A DNA stretch of 64,000 nucleotides from Colwellia sp. C2M11 (GCF_018860915.1 NZ_JAHKQD010000048.1:1-64000), one strand, 5' to 3'. Shown: positions 25,393 to 35,229, counted from the first letter of the stretch. The notes: generated by a model from the sequence alone, not told the origin. Program-made: numbers and translations.

Positions 25393-26133
25393 ATGCGAAA
25401 TTATATAAGCACATTTATTTTTTTACTGGCAAGTGGTTTTTCTACGCTAAGCCAAGGTAATGATCTTGAACAGGGTATTTACGAATTAAACCGTGGCGAA
25501 TTTCATGCTGCTATTGAGCAATTTCGACCTTTAGTCGCTGAAGGTTATGCACCTGCACAATATCAAATGGCACTTGTTTATCAAAACGGTTATGGCGTTC
25601 CTAAAGATGGTATGAAGGCTTTGGCATTATTTGAATTAGCTGCAGAGCAAAATGATTCTGATGCTCAATTCGAACTAGCCTTAATTTATACCGAAGGTAA
25701 ACTAGTTAAACAAGACTTAAAAAAAGCATACCAATTAACCTATAAAGCAGCCAAAAAAGGTTTAGCAAGTGCGCAGTTTAATCTAGCCGTTATGTATGCA
25801 AATGGTACAGGTGTCGATCAAGATGACTTCAAAGCCTCTCGTTGGTATAAAAATGCCGCAGATCAAAATCACGCGTTGGCACAATTTAACCTTGCCTTAC
25901 TTTATAGTGAAGGCAAAGGCGTAGAAAAAAGTACCGAAATGTCGCTTGTATGGAATACCATCGCGTCTTGGAATGGTTACCCTAATGCGAATACTAGCCG
26001 TATACTTGATGAACGAGAACTATCTAGAGTAAAAATAGACGCAGCAGTAGAAAAAGCGAATAAAATTTACCGTAAGATTATCGAGCAACAAACCATTAAA
26101 GCAGAAATGGCTAAAAAGAACGATTTATATTGA
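25393..26133 (+). CDS. Sel1-repeat (TPR-like) secreted protein
   Basis: About 246 residues. A signal peptide (RNYISTFIFLLASGFSTLSQ) precedes four or more Sel1 units with the pattern A-x2-x-L-A-x-(M/L)-Y-x2-G-x-G-V, such as AQYQMALVYQNGYGVPKDG and AQFNLAVMYANGTGVDQDD. Sel1 proteins act as protein-protein scaffolds; the partner is unknown. The ATG at 25393, after AAGAGAAAAG, is preferred over an upstream ATG at 25276 inside yheS that would bury the signal peptide. The C-terminus is helical and basic. Confidence 0.85.
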   Translation: MRNYISTFIFLLASGFSTLSQGNDLEQGIYELNRGEFHAAIEQFRPLVAEGYAPAQYQMALVYQNGYGVPKDGMKALALFELAAEQNDSDAQFELALIYTEGKLVKQDLKKAYQLTYKAAKKGLASAQFNLAVMYANGTGVDQDDFKASRWYKNAADQNHALAQFNLALLYSEGKGVEKSTEMSLVWNTIASWNGYPNANTSRILDERELSRVKIDAAVEKANKIYRKIIEQQTIKAEMAKKNDLY

Positions 26134-26201
26134 TCTACATCACCTTATAAATATTAGAGGTTTACTATACTAAGCCTAATGATAAATATAAGGAGTTAAT
26201 T

Positions 26202-26330
26202 ATGAATTTTATTACTATGCTTAAGAATGATCCTGTTGTGATGTTTTCTATTGGCGGCTTAGCTATTGTATTGGGGATTTGTGCATTTTACGTTTATTAC
26301 TTTATTAAACATATTAGTGACGATTCTTAA
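26202..26330 (+). CDS. DUF3149-type small membrane protein (42 aa)
   Basis: A 42-codon frame with a strong Shine-Dalgarno (AAGGAG, 8 bases before ATG). The product has a short amphipathic start (MNFITMLKNDPVVMFS), one membrane helix and a charged end (KHISDDS). The DPV-x-MFS-x-GG pattern fits the DUF3149 family (from memory). No function known. Confidence 0.75.
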   Translation: MNFITMLKNDPVVMFSIGGLAIVLGICAFYVYYFIKHISDDS

Positions 26331-26435
26331 TCGTTAACTTCAGGATGCTAATCTGTTTTTTTAATCGATAGAGTAATCGAGGCTTATGTCGTACAATAGC
26401 TTTTCTTAATGTACGACCTTCCTCAAAAGTAACCA

Positions 26436-26663
26436 ATGATTATTCCATTAGATCAAATTCAAGAAGATACTCTAGATGCTATTATTGAAGAATTTATTTT
26501 ACGTGAAGGCACAGACTACGGTGCTGTCGATACCAGTAAAGCAAATAAAATAGCTCAGGTAAAATTACAGTTAAAACAAGGTAGTGCCGTATTAGTTTAC
26601 TCTGAACTACATGAAAGTGTTAATATTTTACCAAGTGATCAATTTAAACAAGAAGAAAGTTAA
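26436..26663 (+). CDS. yheU: YheU-family (UPF0270) protein
   Basis: A 75-residue protein with MIIPLDQIQEDTLDAIIEEF at the start and REGTDYG (about 23-29), VKLQLKQGSAVLVYSELHES in the middle. These are the conserved blocks of YheU. The function is unknown. In E. coli yheU lies near yheS/yheV (known), matching the layout here. No strong ribosome-binding site. Confidence 0.88.
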   Translation: MIIPLDQIQEDTLDAIIEEFILREGTDYGAVDTSKANKIAQVKLQLKQGSAVLVYSELHESVNILPSDQFKQEES

Positions 26664-26690
26664 TCTGCGACGATCATTATAGCGATTGAG

Positions 26691-26711
26691 ATCCTAAACC
26701 AAGTTCAGGAT
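26691..26711. repeat. Dispersed repeat copy 2 with small stem
   Basis: CTAAACCAAGTTCAGGAT at 26694-26711 is a one-base variant of the CCGAGTTCAG family. Its ends ATCCT/AGGAT can pair. It sits between the convergent yheU and cysQ genes. A 9-bp inverted pair ATAGCGATT / AATCGCTAT (26679-26687 and 26779-26787) brackets the intergenic space. Confidence 0.5.
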
Positions 26712-26776
26712 AGCGGCAATAAATCACTAACGTAAATAATTACTACTGTTAATTATGCAGAGCCTGATCGCCAGTA

Positions 26777-27619
26777 CTAATCGCTATAAATTTTTCGATG
26801 GGCTTTAATGACTTCTTCCCAAGGAATGTTTTGATTTCCTAAGCTAAGAAAGTCAGGGTTGAGTAGGCTATCCCTTTTATTATAAGTAAGAGGATTAAAC
26901 TCACTGTCGATAATAGTGCCCCCCGCCTGCTCTAAAATACATTGGCTAGCTCCTGTATCCCACTCACCAGTAACACCTATACGTAAGTAGCAGTCAGCTC
27001 CACCTTCAGCAATTAAACAGTTTTTCAATGAACAACTACCCAATGCAACATGCTCAAAGTCAAAGTTTTTATTCAAGTACTGACCCATTAACTCTATCCG
27101 CTGACGTTTACTAATGGCTACTTTAATACGACGAGGTTCTTGATATTCTGCAACATGAATTTGATGACTACTATTATTAGTTTTAAGGTTACATTCCTTA
27201 AAAGCGCCTAAATTATTTTGTCCGTAATAAGTTAGGCAATGATCAGGCGCATGAATAACACCAATACTTGGCCAACCATTCTCAATTAATGCGATATTTA
27301 CAGCAAAATCACCGCTACCAATAATAAACTCCCCCGTCCCATCAATAGGGTCAAGTAACCAATATCGTTGCCAGTTTTTTCGCTGCGATAACGGAACGGC
27401 CCCAACTTCTTCAGAAATAATTGGAATATCAGGCGTTAACGTTTTAAGTTGATCCATTAAGATATCATTAGAAGCTATATCAGCACTCGTAACAGGGCTA
27501 TTATCTGACTTCATATTCGCAGTAAAGCTCTGATCTCGATAATACTTCATTACCTCAACGCCAGCTTTTTTAGCGCTTTCTAAGGCAATATTTAATAGCT
27601 TTTCGTCACTCATGCTCAT
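26777..27619 (-). CDS. cysQ: 3'(2'),5'-bisphosphate nucleotidase CysQ
   Basis: About 280 residues of the inositol-monophosphatase-like family. Metal and substrate motifs are present: ISEEVG (about 67-72), LLDPIDGTGEFIIGSGDFAV (about 85-104) and EWDTGASQCILEQAGG (about 221-236). It hydrolyses PAP to AMP, recycling the product of sulfate assimilation. I chose the ATG at 27619, 4 bases after the nudE stop, over an upstream one that would overlap nudE by 40 bases; the ribosome-binding site is weak. It is probably cotranscribed with nudE. Confidence 0.88.
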   Translation of the reverse strand: MSMSDEKLLNIALESAKKAGVEVMKYYRDQSFTANMKSDNSPVTSADIASNDILMDQLKTLTPDIPIISEEVGAVPLSQRKNWQRYWLLDPIDGTGEFIIGSGDFAVNIALIENGWPSIGVIHAPDHCLTYYGQNNLGAFKECNLKTNNSSHQIHVAEYQEPRRIKVAISKRQRIELMGQYLNKNFDFEHVALGSCSLKNCLIAEGGADCYLRIGVTGEWDTGASQCILEQAGGTIIDSEFNPLTYNKRDSLLNPDFLSLGNQNIPWEEVIKAHRKIYSD

Positions 27620-27623
27620 ATCT

Positions 27624-28196
27624 CTAATCCTGATTGGATAACTTGCTTGGGGAAAGGTAATCAATTAATAACATTAAGGCCGCGATACTGCGAGCTTCTT
27701 GAAAATCAGGTTGGCGTAATAACGCCTTATAGTCTTTAATTGGCCAAGGAACAACATCTAAGGGTTCAGGTTCATCACCTTCAAGCATTGAAGGATATAA
27801 ATCACTAGCAACGAAGATATCCATTTTTGCGTTAAAGAAAGCGGGAGCCATCATCACTTGAGAGAGGAAGTTTAATTGCTTGCTACCATAAAAAATTTCT
27901 TCTTGTAATTCACGGTTAGCAGCCTCTTCAGGTGATTCTCCTGGATCAATTAACCCTTTAGGAAAACCTAACTCATAACTATGAGTACCTGCGCAATATT
28001 CTCTTACTAATAATATAGTATCAGCGTCGAGCATAGGTACTATCATTACCGCACCATTTCCAGAGCCAACCATTCGTTCATACTGGCGCTCTTCGCCATT
28101 ACTAAAAGTTAGTTCAAGCTGTTCAATAGCAAATAAACGACTTTTTGCCACTTGATTTCGACTATTGATCTTTGGTAATTTATTTTTCCCTATCAT
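27624..28196 (-). CDS. nudE: ADP-compounds hydrolase NudE (Nudix)
   Basis: A 190-residue Nudix enzyme. The Nudix box G-x5-E-x7-REUxEE is seen in GLIDPGESPEEAANRELQEE (about 95-114). QLELTFSNGEERQYERM near the start and the C-terminal region fit NudE, which splits ADP-ribose, Ap3A and NADH-type substrates. It is upstream of cysQ and divergent from yrfG, the same neighbourhood as in other Alteromonadales and E. coli. Confidence 0.88.
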   Translation of the reverse strand: MIGKNKLPKINSRNQVAKSRLFAIEQLELTFSNGEERQYERMVGSGNGAVMIVPMLDADTILLVREYCAGTHSYELGFPKGLIDPGESPEEAANRELQEEIFYGSKQLNFLSQVMMAPAFFNAKMDIFVASDLYPSMLEGDEPEPLDVVPWPIKDYKALLRQPDFQEARSIAALMLLIDYLSPSKLSNQD

Positions 28197-28263
28197 AAGC
28201 TTGCGTATTTCGTTCTACATAACGCTATAATGACACGATAAACATCAATTATGGAACCTCTAA

Positions 28264-28932
28264 ATGCTCAATTGGGAAAAAATTAACTTAGTTCTGCTCG
28301 ATATGGACGGTACTTTATTAGACTTACATTTCGATAATTTTTTTTGGCATAACCATATCCCATCTAAATACGCCCAAGCACACAATGTCTCCTTAGCTGA
28401 AGCTCAACGATATTTACATATTGAAACCAGTAAAGTGGCCGGAGAAATTGAGTGGTATTGTTTGGATTATTGGACTGATAAACTTGATTTACCCATTGTT
28501 GAGTTAAAAAAAGAAATTCAGCATAAAATTGCGCTACGCCCAGATACATTACCTTTTTTATCTGCGCTTAAAGCAGCAAATAAACAAGTGGTATTGTTAA
28601 CAAATGCTCACCCCGATAGTTTGTCGCTCAAGGTTGAAAGAACAGCCTTAGATCAACATATTGATGTATTAATCTCAACTCACCGCTATGGTGCAACTAA
28701 AGAGTCACAAGTTTTATGGCAAAAGTTACAAGCCGACTTAAAATTTGAGAATGATTCAACATTATTTGTTGATGATAATTTAACAATTTTAAATAGCGCT
28801 AAGGAATTTGGTATACAACATTTACTTGCCGTAGCAAATCCAGATTCAACATTACCGAACATTAATGCCGCTCATCTACAAGGCTACTCTTACATAACAG
28901 ACTATAAAAACATTATCGATGATATTATTTAA
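28264..28932 (+). CDS. yrfG: GMP/IMP nucleotidase YrfG (HAD)
   Basis: A 222-residue HAD hydrolase. Motif I is LLDMDGTLLDL (about 12-22), motif II LLTNAHPD (about 114-121), the motif III Lys is near TKESQVLW and motif IV is FVDDNLTIL (about 166-174). The short helical cap follows motif I (FDNFFWHNHIP). YrfG removes phosphate from GMP and IMP (known for E. coli). The divergent nudE neighbour supports the symbol. Confidence 0.85.
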   Translation: MLNWEKINLVLLDMDGTLLDLHFDNFFWHNHIPSKYAQAHNVSLAEAQRYLHIETSKVAGEIEWYCLDYWTDKLDLPIVELKKEIQHKIALRPDTLPFLSALKAANKQVVLLTNAHPDSLSLKVERTALDQHIDVLISTHRYGATKESQVLWQKLQADLKFENDSTLFVDDNLTILNSAKEFGIQHLLAVANPDSTLPNINAAHLQGYSYITDYKNIIDDII

Positions 28933-28948
28933 TTGCCAGTGAAAGCTG

Positions 28949-30031
28949 TTATAAAACTTGGCTAAATGATTGCGCATTGCGTTTAAATAAATTTGCATGG
29001 CATTCAGCCAATATCGACAATGCAATGCTTTCAGGCAATGTGCCACCAATATTAAGACCCGCCGGACCTGCAAATACAAAAGGTAACATAGTTTCTTTGA
29101 TATTCGCTTGCATGATCACTTGCTGCTTTCTATGTTGTGGCCCAAGTAAAGCCATATATTGTAAACTTGAATGTGCCAAAGCATGTAATGCATGTGCATC
29201 TATACTTATATTATGGCTCATTAAAATCGCAGCATTAACGTTTTTATCAGCGACAAAAGTTGCTAACACGCCAGCCTCACCTTTAATAAGATAATCAACA
29301 TTTGCAAAATATTCTTTTCGAGCATTTGCGGGGCGAGGATCCCATAAAGAAACTTGCCAACCTAACTGCTTTGCCATATTAACTAAAGGTCTAGCATCAA
29401 TTCCACCGCCAACAATAAGTAAATGCGGCTCAGGAGTAATAGGCGTCGCTAACCAAGTCGCCCTGTCTTTAATAAGTATATTATTGGTCTTGCTTTCATT
29501 TTTTGGTGCAACAAAGTTTGTTTCGGTCAAGCTTGATGCTGAAATAAGCGTAGCTGTTTCAGCTATATCAGTAACACACTTAGCTTCAAAATACGCTTTT
29601 CCATCAGTATTATCGTCAACAATACGCTGATAAAAGTAACCCGAAGTACGGTTATTAAGTGCTTCATAAACATCAATTAACGACAAATAGTCATTATCAG
29701 CATGAATCTGCTGCAACATGATATAAATAGTACCACCACAACCAATGCCTAAATGGAATGACATATCATCTTCATCAGAGCCGTCATAACACAATAGCTT
29801 TGTTACACCCGTTTGCATGACTTTACGTGCAGTAACGGCAATATCAGACTCTAAACAGCCACCACTTAACATACCTAATTGATGACCTTGACTACTAAAT
29901 AACATCATAGCCCCTGCTTTTCGATAACAAGGGCCTTCCGTTTTATAAATAGTCGCTAAAACCCAATCGCAATTATCCTTATTGGGATACCATTGCGTTA
30001 ACAAGTGTGACAAATGGTTACTAATGTTCAT
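28949..30031 (-). CDS. XdhC/CoxI-family protein
   Basis: A 360-residue protein. The N-terminal XdhC_CoxI domain carries VLATIYKTEGPCYRKAGAMM (about 24-43) and MLSGGCLESDIAV (about 54-66). The C-terminal Rossmann-like domain has LLIVGGGIDARPLVNMA (about 204-220) and the AILMSHN segment. XdhC proteins insert sulfurated molybdenum cofactor into xanthine dehydrogenase-type enzymes, but no such enzyme is encoded in this window. It stands alone. Confidence 0.85.
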   Translation of the reverse strand: MNISNHLSHLLTQWYPNKDNCDWVLATIYKTEGPCYRKAGAMMLFSSQGHQLGMLSGGCLESDIAVTARKVMQTGVTKLLCYDGSDEDDMSFHLGIGCGGTIYIMLQQIHADNDYLSLIDVYEALNNRTSGYFYQRIVDDNTDGKAYFEAKCVTDIAETATLISASSLTETNFVAPKNESKTNNILIKDRATWLATPITPEPHLLIVGGGIDARPLVNMAKQLGWQVSLWDPRPANARKEYFANVDYLIKGEAGVLATFVADKNVNAAILMSHNISIDAHALHALAHSSLQYMALLGPQHRKQQVIMQANIKETMLPFVFAGPAGLNIGGTLPESIALSILAECHANLFKRNAQSFSQVL

Positions 30032-30512
30032 TCCAACCTATAAATTTAAACTAACATTGACGCAAACGATAAATCTCAATGACACTTACCTGAAGCTGTA
30101 AATACAACATAACTTAATACTGGCAAAAGAAGATAAAACAGGCTCGCAAGCCCTGTTAGTTTATCGTCAAACTCTCAAATTATAAGAGTAACTACTTATA
30201 CCAAATTACACAGAAGTAAACGACCAAGCGGCGTATAATTACGATTAAATGCTATAAGATTTAAGTTACTCAAATAGCATTAAGCTATTAAAGTAGCAAT
30301 ATGGCCATTTTCAAATGACTCTACGCCTATTAACTAAAGCATATTACTTTTAACTGGCTACTTCTTTCTACAATAGACTTTAAATAATATCAGTAATAAC
30401 AGTTGAAAACATATATTCACTAACAGTATTTAGTAACAAAAATAACACTTGCATAAATGCGCATATGTGATTATCTTGTAGTTCAATTTACACAATTACT
30501 TGAGATAATGTT
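30032..30512. other. Divergent intergenic region, no gene seen
   Basis: About 480 bases between xdhC (leftward) and the permease (rightward). There is an imperfect hairpin AACAGGCT-CGCA-AGCCCTGTT near 30138-30161. The stretch near 30450-30480 (GCATAAATGCGCATATGTG) is partly palindromic and could hold the ArsR operator, but this is weak. No gene or RNA was recognised. Confidence 0.4.
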
Positions 30513-31544
30513 TTGAATACTGAAAAATTAATGATTGCGCTAAATGAGTTTACTCATGTTGGAGGCGCTTTAGTCCTTATTATTGCTGTTGTTTCTATTC
30601 TTACCGGATTTATGCGTGAATACATTCCGCAAGATAAGCTACAGAAAAAATTAACTAAACATGAAAAATGGGGATCATTACTTGGCGCAAGCTTTGGTAT
30701 GTTAACCCCTTTCTGCAGTGCAGCTGTGGTACCCGTTACAATGGGCATGGCATCCATGGGCGCTTCACTAGGTACAGTATTAAGCTTTTTAATTTCAGCC
30801 CCTTTATGTAACTTCATCGTATTAGCAATGATCTATGCAACCTTTGGCTTAAAAATCACAGTTATTTATTTAGTCATCACATTTACTGCAGCTGTTTTAG
30901 GTGGATGGTTGATTTCTAAATCGCCTTGGCGAAATGAGATCAAACGCGGTGAAGAATTAGAAGGACCTACATCACAGCCTAGTTGTGGTGGAGCAGTTCA
31001 AACATCGAGTGCATGTGCTGCAACTAGCCCTACTTCAACTAGTTGTGCTACTCAATCAAAAACACAGCCATCGATTAATTCAATAAATATGAATTGTGAT
31101 TCATCTGCAACTCTGGTTATGGAGTCAGTTGAACCATCAAAAATCCACAAAGCATTGCGATTCGCATTAGCCTTATTCAAAAAGATCGTGCCTTATGTAT
31201 TATTAGGTGCACTAATTAGTGGTTTGTCTGCTGCGTATTTACCAGCAGAATTAGTGGAAAAATATGTTGGCGGAGGTGATTTACAATCAATTATAATCGC
31301 TGCTGTTATTGGTGTGCCACTTTACTTACGTATTGAGATGGCAATCCCCTTATTAAGTGTTCTTATTCTTAAGGGAATGGCCTTAGGCCCAGCTTTAGCA
31401 TTGATTATTGGTGGTACAGGTGCCAGTCTGCCTGAAATCGCGCTTGTGTCTGCTGTGCTAAAAAGAAAAGCCGTAATAGCATTTGTTTTTATTGTACTTA
31501 CTACTGCTATTCTTGGTGGCGTGATCTTTCAATACCTAGTGTAA
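30513..31544 (+). CDS. SO_0444-type Cu/Zn efflux permease
   Basis: A 343-residue permease of the DUF318/ArsP-like family. Conserved blocks are TPFCSAAVVPVTMGMASMGA (about 65-84, with the family's key Cys), the LISAPLCNF element and the second-half GVPLYLRIEMAIPLL. A Cys/Ser-rich central loop (about 156-198, with CGG, SACAATS and TSCATQ) is typical of the SO_0444 group and may bind metal. The start is TTG at 30513 with GAGAT upstream; an ATG six codons later is possible. It is followed by an ArsR regulator, which suggests metal-responsive control. Confidence 0.82.
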   Translation: MNTEKLMIALNEFTHVGGALVLIIAVVSILTGFMREYIPQDKLQKKLTKHEKWGSLLGASFGMLTPFCSAAVVPVTMGMASMGASLGTVLSFLISAPLCNFIVLAMIYATFGLKITVIYLVITFTAAVLGGWLISKSPWRNEIKRGEELEGPTSQPSCGGAVQTSSACAATSPTSTSCATQSKTQPSINSINMNCDSSATLVMESVEPSKIHKALRFALALFKKIVPYVLLGALISGLSAAYLPAELVEKYVGGGDLQSIIIAAVIGVPLYLRIEMAIPLLSVLILKGMALGPALALIIGGTGASLPEIALVSAVLKRKAVIAFVFIVLTTAILGGVIFQYLV

Positions 31545-31572
31545 ACAAGTCAGTAAATAAATTTCGATGTAG

Positions 31573-31628
31573 CCTTTCTGTTGGAGTTGGTATAATGGCT
31601 TTATATTATTTTAACGCAATCAGAAAGG
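31573..31628 (+). promoter_or_regulatory. Promoter and inverted repeat before arsR-type gene
   Basis: A perfect TATAAT lies at 31591-31596. CCTTTCTG (31573-31580) is exactly complementary to CAGAAAGG (31621-31628), and the right arm is the Shine-Dalgarno of the regulator gene. A long-range pair would hide the ribosome-binding site if the transcript started upstream in the permease gene. Confidence 0.5.
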
Positions 31629-31638
31629 TTATTAACTG

Positions 31639-32028
31639 ATGGATGAGAAGTATATTGATGCACTAAAAGCTTTATCAGACCCCACTCGACTACGTTTGTT
31701 TTGGCTTTTAGTACATATAGATCAGAGGATTAATGTTGCTGAAGCTATGGATGTTATTGGTGACACGCAATATAACGTTTCTCGCAATCTAAAAATGCTG
31801 CACAAAGCTGGTTTAATCACCCCAACCAAACAAGGTAAGTGGGTTTATTATACTTTAAACGAGCAAACCGCTTTACATTGTAGAGCCTTAGTAGATTCAG
31901 TGAGATTTTTACCAGAGGAAAACTTCTCTGATGTCACTAAACGTTGTATGTTGCGTTTAGCCATGCGAGATAATGGTGAGTGTGTTGTTGGTGCCAATAG
32001 TGAACAATGGATATCAGCAAATAAGTAG
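31639..32028 (+). CDS. ArsR-family winged-helix regulator
   Basis: A 129-residue HTH protein. ALKALSDPTRLRLFWLLVHI (about 8-27) and the recognition helix YNVSRNLKMLHKAGLI (about 55-70) with the wing GKWVYYTL (about 77-84) are standard for ArsR/SmtB. Cysteines at about residues 93, 116 and 124 could sense metal, but the classic ELCVCDL metal site is absent. It lies 94 bases after the permease and probably represses it. Confidence 0.85.
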   Translation: MDEKYIDALKALSDPTRLRLFWLLVHIDQRINVAEAMDVIGDTQYNVSRNLKMLHKAGLITPTKQGKWVYYTLNEQTALHCRALVDSVRFLPEENFSDVTKRCMLRLAMRDNGECVVGANSEQWISANK

Positions 32029-32033
32029 ATTGA

Positions 32034-32069
32034 TTAAACCGAGTTCAGGTTGTGCGCTATAAACCTGAA
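32034..32069. repeat. Dispersed repeat copy 3
   Basis: TTAAACCGAGTTCAGGTT at 32034-32051, 6 bases after the regulator stop. TTCAGGTT pairs with AACCTGAA (32062-32069). It lies between convergent genes, consistent with a terminator-like or REP-like role. Confidence 0.55.
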
Positions 32070-32094
32070 ATCAGTTATATCAATACTGAAACGC

Positions 32095-33273
32095 TTAATT
32101 ATCTAGCATTATATGGGTTTTCACTCGGGGTAACTTCCATATAACGTACACAGGTATAATGGTCAGCATCAACCAGGCTAATTGTTCGGCTTCATTTAAA
32201 GGCAATAATTGTAATAAATAAACAATAACGGCTGAGCCACTCATTTGTACAAAGCCTAATAATGCTGATGCTGAACCTGCTTTTTCACCAAAAGGTGCCA
32301 GTGCTTGCCCTGCACAAGCTCCCATTAATACTGAAAAGCCAAGTGAGCTAACCATTATTGGCAGCATAAAGGCAATAGGTGTTTGAAAATCCAATAAAGC
32401 TAGCATTAACAAACCTGCAATACTTAATAACACCATACCCAAACCTATGGTTATTCTTGCGCCAAATTTAATTAAAACTCGAGGCGCGAGAAAACAAGCA
32501 ACAATATTAATGACAGCATTTAAACTAAACCAAAAGACAAAGCTTTGCTGATCTAAACCTAACCTTACAATCAACCACGCCGGCGAACTACTGACATAAG
32601 CAATAATAATCGCCATTGATAACATCACCACCAAAGCATTAAACAAAAATACAGGGTGTTTCAACACGGGTATAAAATGCGTCAGATTAAAAAGATGTTT
32701 ATGTTTTGCGGTCTGCTCTGGTCTGGTTTCTTTAAGCGTAAAATACAAAATAACACCAGCAAAGATAGCGTAGCCTGTCATAAATTCAAAATTACTACGC
32801 CAGCCAAAAGACTCTGTCAGGAAATTTCCTAATAATGGTGCCAGTGCCGGAATACAACAAATTGCACTATTTAAATAAGAATACATAACACCACTTTCTA
32901 TTGCATTGTATTTGTCACGTACGCTAGCAAAAGCTGAGACAACTATCGCACATGCACCAACGCCTTGTAATAAACGTCCAATAAGAAAAAAGGTTAAGCT
33001 ATCGGCATAAGCAGAAATAAGTGACGCCAAACCATAAATAAGTATGCCGCCCATAGCAACGGGACGACGACCATAGCGATCTGCTAGGGGACCACTTATT
33101 AACTGGCCAAAACCCAGACTTAAAATGAATATTGTTACGCTCCACTGAATTTGTGTCATTGGCACAACAAACTCTTTAGCCATAATAGGTAAAGCAGGTA
33201 AAAAGATATCGATAGCTAACGGGCTAAAAATAACCATTAAGATCAATAAAGGTAGTAGTTGTTTATTTGTCAT
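32095..33273 (-). CDS. Bcr/CflA-type MFS drug exporter
   Basis: A 392-residue major facilitator with twelve helices. FSPLAIDIFLPALPIMAKEF (about 15-34), the loop motif GPLADRYGRRPVAMGG (about 61-76) and the antiporter-type helix 5 (PALAPLLGNFLTESFGWR at about 136-153) mark the Bcr/CflA/EmrD group of proton-coupled drug exporters. The substrate is unknown. No regulator is adjacent apart from the ArsR-type gene, which converges on it. Confidence 0.85.
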   Translation of the reverse strand: MTNKQLLPLLILMVIFSPLAIDIFLPALPIMAKEFVVPMTQIQWSVTIFILSLGFGQLISGPLADRYGRRPVAMGGILIYGLASLISAYADSLTFFLIGRLLQGVGACAIVVSAFASVRDKYNAIESGVMYSYLNSAICCIPALAPLLGNFLTESFGWRSNFEFMTGYAIFAGVILYFTLKETRPEQTAKHKHLFNLTHFIPVLKHPVFLFNALVVMLSMAIIIAYVSSSPAWLIVRLGLDQQSFVFWFSLNAVINIVACFLAPRVLIKFGARITIGLGMVLLSIAGLLMLALLDFQTPIAFMLPIMVSSLGFSVLMGACAGQALAPFGEKAGSASALLGFVQMSGSAVIVYLLQLLPLNEAEQLAWLMLTIIPVYVIWKLPRVKTHIMLDN

Positions 33274-33585
33274 ATAAGTCTCAGTAATGATGACTGCGTA
33301 GTATAAGATATTGACGTTCGGAGCAGAAGGTAATTATGGTAAATTTCATTAAGCAAGTGATAACATTAAAATAACTCGGCTAAGAGCCGAAACAATATCC
33401 CGTTACTTTAACATAACTCACAGAGATTAATGTTTTAGCATCTAATCAACGACAACCTGATAAATAGTTGTATTTATTTGCAGTTACTGTAGCTTATTTT
33501 GCTATCTTGATTATACTATTGAGATGTTCTTAAGGTATTAAAAATTCAGTTTAATATACTTAAAAAATCTATTTCAGGAAAATAT
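33274..33585. other. Intergenic region, no gene seen
   Basis: About 310 bases between the divergent MFS and chemoreceptor genes. A 6-bp stem with a 3-base loop (TCGGCT-AAG-AGCCGA) lies at 33376-33390. Promoters for both genes are expected here, but no clear boxes were assigned. Confidence 0.4.
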
Positions 33586-35229
33586 ATGGCTGATTTTTAT
33601 ACTCGTACTACTGTACAATTTCGTCTTATGATGGGCTTTGGCATCGTCCTTTTCATGATGATTATTATTACTATCGTCGGTATTAGCAGTGTTAATACTA
33701 TTGATGAATCGATGACCTTAATAACCGATAAGAATTCAATGAAACAACGTTACGCCATTAATTTTCGGGGTAGTGTTCATGATAGATCTATTGCAATTCG
33801 TGATGTCGTTTTAATTAACAATGACAATGACCTGCAAAATACCTTAGGTAATATAAAACGTTTAGAAACTTTTTATAATGACTCAAAAATTCCCCTTGAT
33901 AACATGATGATAAATAACTCAATGCCTGAAGAAGCAATCATCCTAGACAAAATTAAGCGTATAGAAAAAAACACCATGCCGTTAGTGCGTGATGTTATTG
34001 CAGCGATAGAGGCCGGTAATCAAAAAGAAGCTGAATTCATCTTGCTTGAGTCAGTAAGACCTGCTTTTACTCAATGGTTAGCTGCAATTAATCAGTTTAT
34101 TGATTACCAAGAAGTAGAAAATAAAGAAGCAACCGCTCTTGTAAAGGAAACTGCTGAAAGTTTTGCAGGGCTTATGCTAGCGTTAACAGGAGTAGCCTTC
34201 CTTATTAGCGGAATAATTGTTTACCGTATAACAAAAGCTTTAAAAGTTTCGCTCGATGGTGAACCTAGAGATGTAGCAAAATTATTGTATAAAGTTGCCG
34301 AAGGTGACTTAACTCAAGAGATCAGAGCAAAACATGAGAATAGTGTTTTATATTCTTTGCAAAAAACACAAAACCAATTAAGAACAATAATGTGTAATAT
34401 TGCTAATGCTGCTACCGATATGAATGTACAAACTGATATTGTTTCACTGGGCTCTTCTGAAGTATTGTCTTTAGTACAACAACAAAGGGAATATACGACA
34501 GCAGCCACCAATAATTTGAACGATATGAGAGAGAAAACATATGCTGTCTCTGAGTTGCTTGTGCAAACAGAAAGAAATTCTACAGAAACCTTAGATTCAT
34601 GTACCGCAGGTAGTGAATCAGTGAATGCAACGGCAACAGAAATTAAAATGGTATTAGAAACGGTTAGTGTTGCCCTTGATAAGTTACAAAAATTAGAACA
34701 ACGAACCAAAGATATCAGCGGTATTATTGCTGTTATTAGCGGTATTTCTGATCAAACAAACTTATTAGCATTAAATGCTGCCATTGAAGCAGCAAGAGCT
34801 GGAGAATCAGGCCGAGGATTTGCCGTAGTTGCCGATGAAGTAAGAACATTAGCACAAAGTACTGGCTCTGCCACCGCAGAAATTGAATCAATGTTAACTG
34901 AAATAACACAAGAAACTGCAGATTCGGTTGTTGCGATGCAATCAACGCTACCTAAAATTGAAAGAGGCCTTGCCCTAGGCGTTAGTTCCGTTGAGCTTCT
35001 AAAAGAAATAGAAAATAAAGCAAATGATTCGTTATTGAATGTGAAAAAAGTGGTCAGTGGCTCCAACGAGCAAATTATTGTTATCGACGATTTATATGAA
35101 GGTATGAAAAGTGTTACCGATATGGCTGATACATCAAGTAGTTCATTAGAGAAAAACAACAATGTTGCTCATTCTTTAAACGACTTAGCATGCCAATTAA
35201 AAACTCAGATTGCTTACTTTAAAATTTAA
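33586..35229 (+). CDS. Methyl-accepting chemotaxis protein (4HB type)
   Basis: A 547-residue chemoreceptor. Helix TM1 (about 12-33) is followed by a four-helix-bundle ligand domain (about 35-195, with [16 protein letters not shown]), then TM2 (about 198-218), a HAMP region and a signalling coiled coil. The kinase-contact hairpin is [20 protein letters not shown] (about 389-408). It passes signals to CheA/CheW; the ligand is unknown. AGGAAAATAT precedes the ATG. A 12-bp hairpin follows the gene at 35316-35347. Confidence 0.9.
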   Translation: MADFYTRTTVQFRLMMGFGIVLFMMIIITIVGISSVNTIDESMTLITDKNSMKQRYAINFRGSVHDRSIAIRDVVLINNDNDLQNTLGNIKRLETFYNDSKIPLDNMMINNSMPEEAIILDKIKRIEKNTMPLVRDVIAAIEAGNQKEAEFILLESVRPAFTQWLAAINQFIDYQEVENKEATALVKETAESFAGLMLALTGVAFLISGIIVYRITKALKVSLDGEPRDVAKLLYKVAEGDLTQEIRAKHENSVLYSLQKTQNQLRTIMCNIANAATDMNVQTDIVSLGSSEVLSLVQQQREYTTAATNNLNDMREKTYAVSELLVQTERNSTETLDSCTAGSESVNATATEIKMVLETVSVALDKLQKLEQRTKDISGIIAVISGISDQTNLLALNAAIEAARAGESGRGFAVVADEVRTLAQSTGSATAEIESMLTEITQETADSVVAMQSTLPKIERGLALGVSSVELLKEIENKANDSLLNVKKVVSGSNEQIIVIDDLYEGMKSVTDMADTSSSSLEKNNNVAHSLNDLACQLKTQIAYFKI

